64,000 nt of DNA from Streptococcus sp. HPH0090 (GTDB lineage: Bacteria; Bacillota; Bacilli; Lactobacillales; Streptococcaceae), in the NCBI RefSeq assembly GCF_000411475.1, contig NZ_KE150465.1, positions 265,686-329,685 of the forward strand, read 5' to 3'. The notes under the pieces were generated by a model that was not told the origin of the DNA, did no database searches, and worked only from the letters and a program-made list of their open reading frames with translations. The first letter of the stretch is position 1, and each line of letters begins with the position of its first letter. The position numbers and the translations under genes were made by a program. Shown here one piece after another: positions 63,969-64,000 of this stretch.

Positions 63969-64000
63969 TGAGATAATTGTAACGAATCAAGGTCAATCCA

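Overview
The window comes from a low-GC Firmicute of the Streptococcus mitis group (S. mitis, S. oralis, S. infantis or a close relative of S. pneumoniae). The evidence is the streptococcal gene content and order (ireB-ruvX-DUF1292, mutL-ruvA-tag, malXCD/malAR divergent from malQP, metQ-M20 peptidase-metNP), two BOX elements of the pneumococcal type, and near-consensus sigma-A promoters, many with an extended -10. No rRNA, tRNA, CRISPR array or intact insertion sequence was seen. Assignments rest on reading the sequence and recalling families; no database search was run.

Layout. 1-6.6 kb: the start of tsaE, a purine permease, a Cof-type phosphatase, a lipoprotein, folC, the DUF1292-ruvX-ireB operon and a second lipoprotein. 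6.7-16 kb: spx, the Mg2+ P-type ATPase mgtA behind an M-box riboswitch and a small leader ORF, pepP-uvrA, and the divergent corA-DUF1129 pair. 16-24 kb: SemiSWEET, an S66 carboxypeptidase, the repair operon mutL-ruvA-(unknown zinc-ribbon gene)-tag flanked by inverted BOX elements, tyrS and rlmA. 24-29.5 kb: an accessory island with an intact lipase, two small helical proteins, four paralogous lipoproteins, and two decayed copies of the lipase start. 29.6-39.4 kb: the complete maltodextrin regulon (malP, malQ, malX, malC, malD, malA, malR) with a control region carrying paired MalR and CcpA sites. 39.4-44.6 kb: YitT, aspS and a six-gene operon of small membrane proteins led by an XRE repressor. 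44.7-52.2 kb: YfhO and GtrB-like glycosylation proteins beside two LPXTG adhesins with threonine-rich stalks. 52.3-60.7 kb: hisS, an ECF S component, the methionine ABC transporter under a MET-box, an amino-acid binding lipoprotein and azlCD. 60.7-64 kb: an unknown anchored protein, tsaB-rimI-tsaD and a small membrane protein.

The most interesting region is 24.0-29.5 kb. Its architecture (N-terminal Ser/Asp/His lipase with a helical C-terminus, two small helical partners, several exported lipoproteins) resembles the Staphylococcus aureus type VII-secreted lipase TslA with its Tla partners and TilA lipoprotein immunity. Here each of three immunity genes is followed within 1-2 nt by a toxin start: one toxin is intact, one is cut before the catalytic serine, and one is reduced to 13 codons. 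This reads as an immunity array built by repeated duplication of an immunity-toxin unit and loss of the toxins.

The second is the mgtA leader. Downstream of the M-box and its terminator lies a 23-codon ORF with a good ribosome binding site and an acidic/proline-rich start. It is overlapped by two mutually exclusive hairpins, the second ending beside the mgtA ribosome binding site. This suggests a second, translation-linked control layer, analogous in logic to enterobacterial mgtL.
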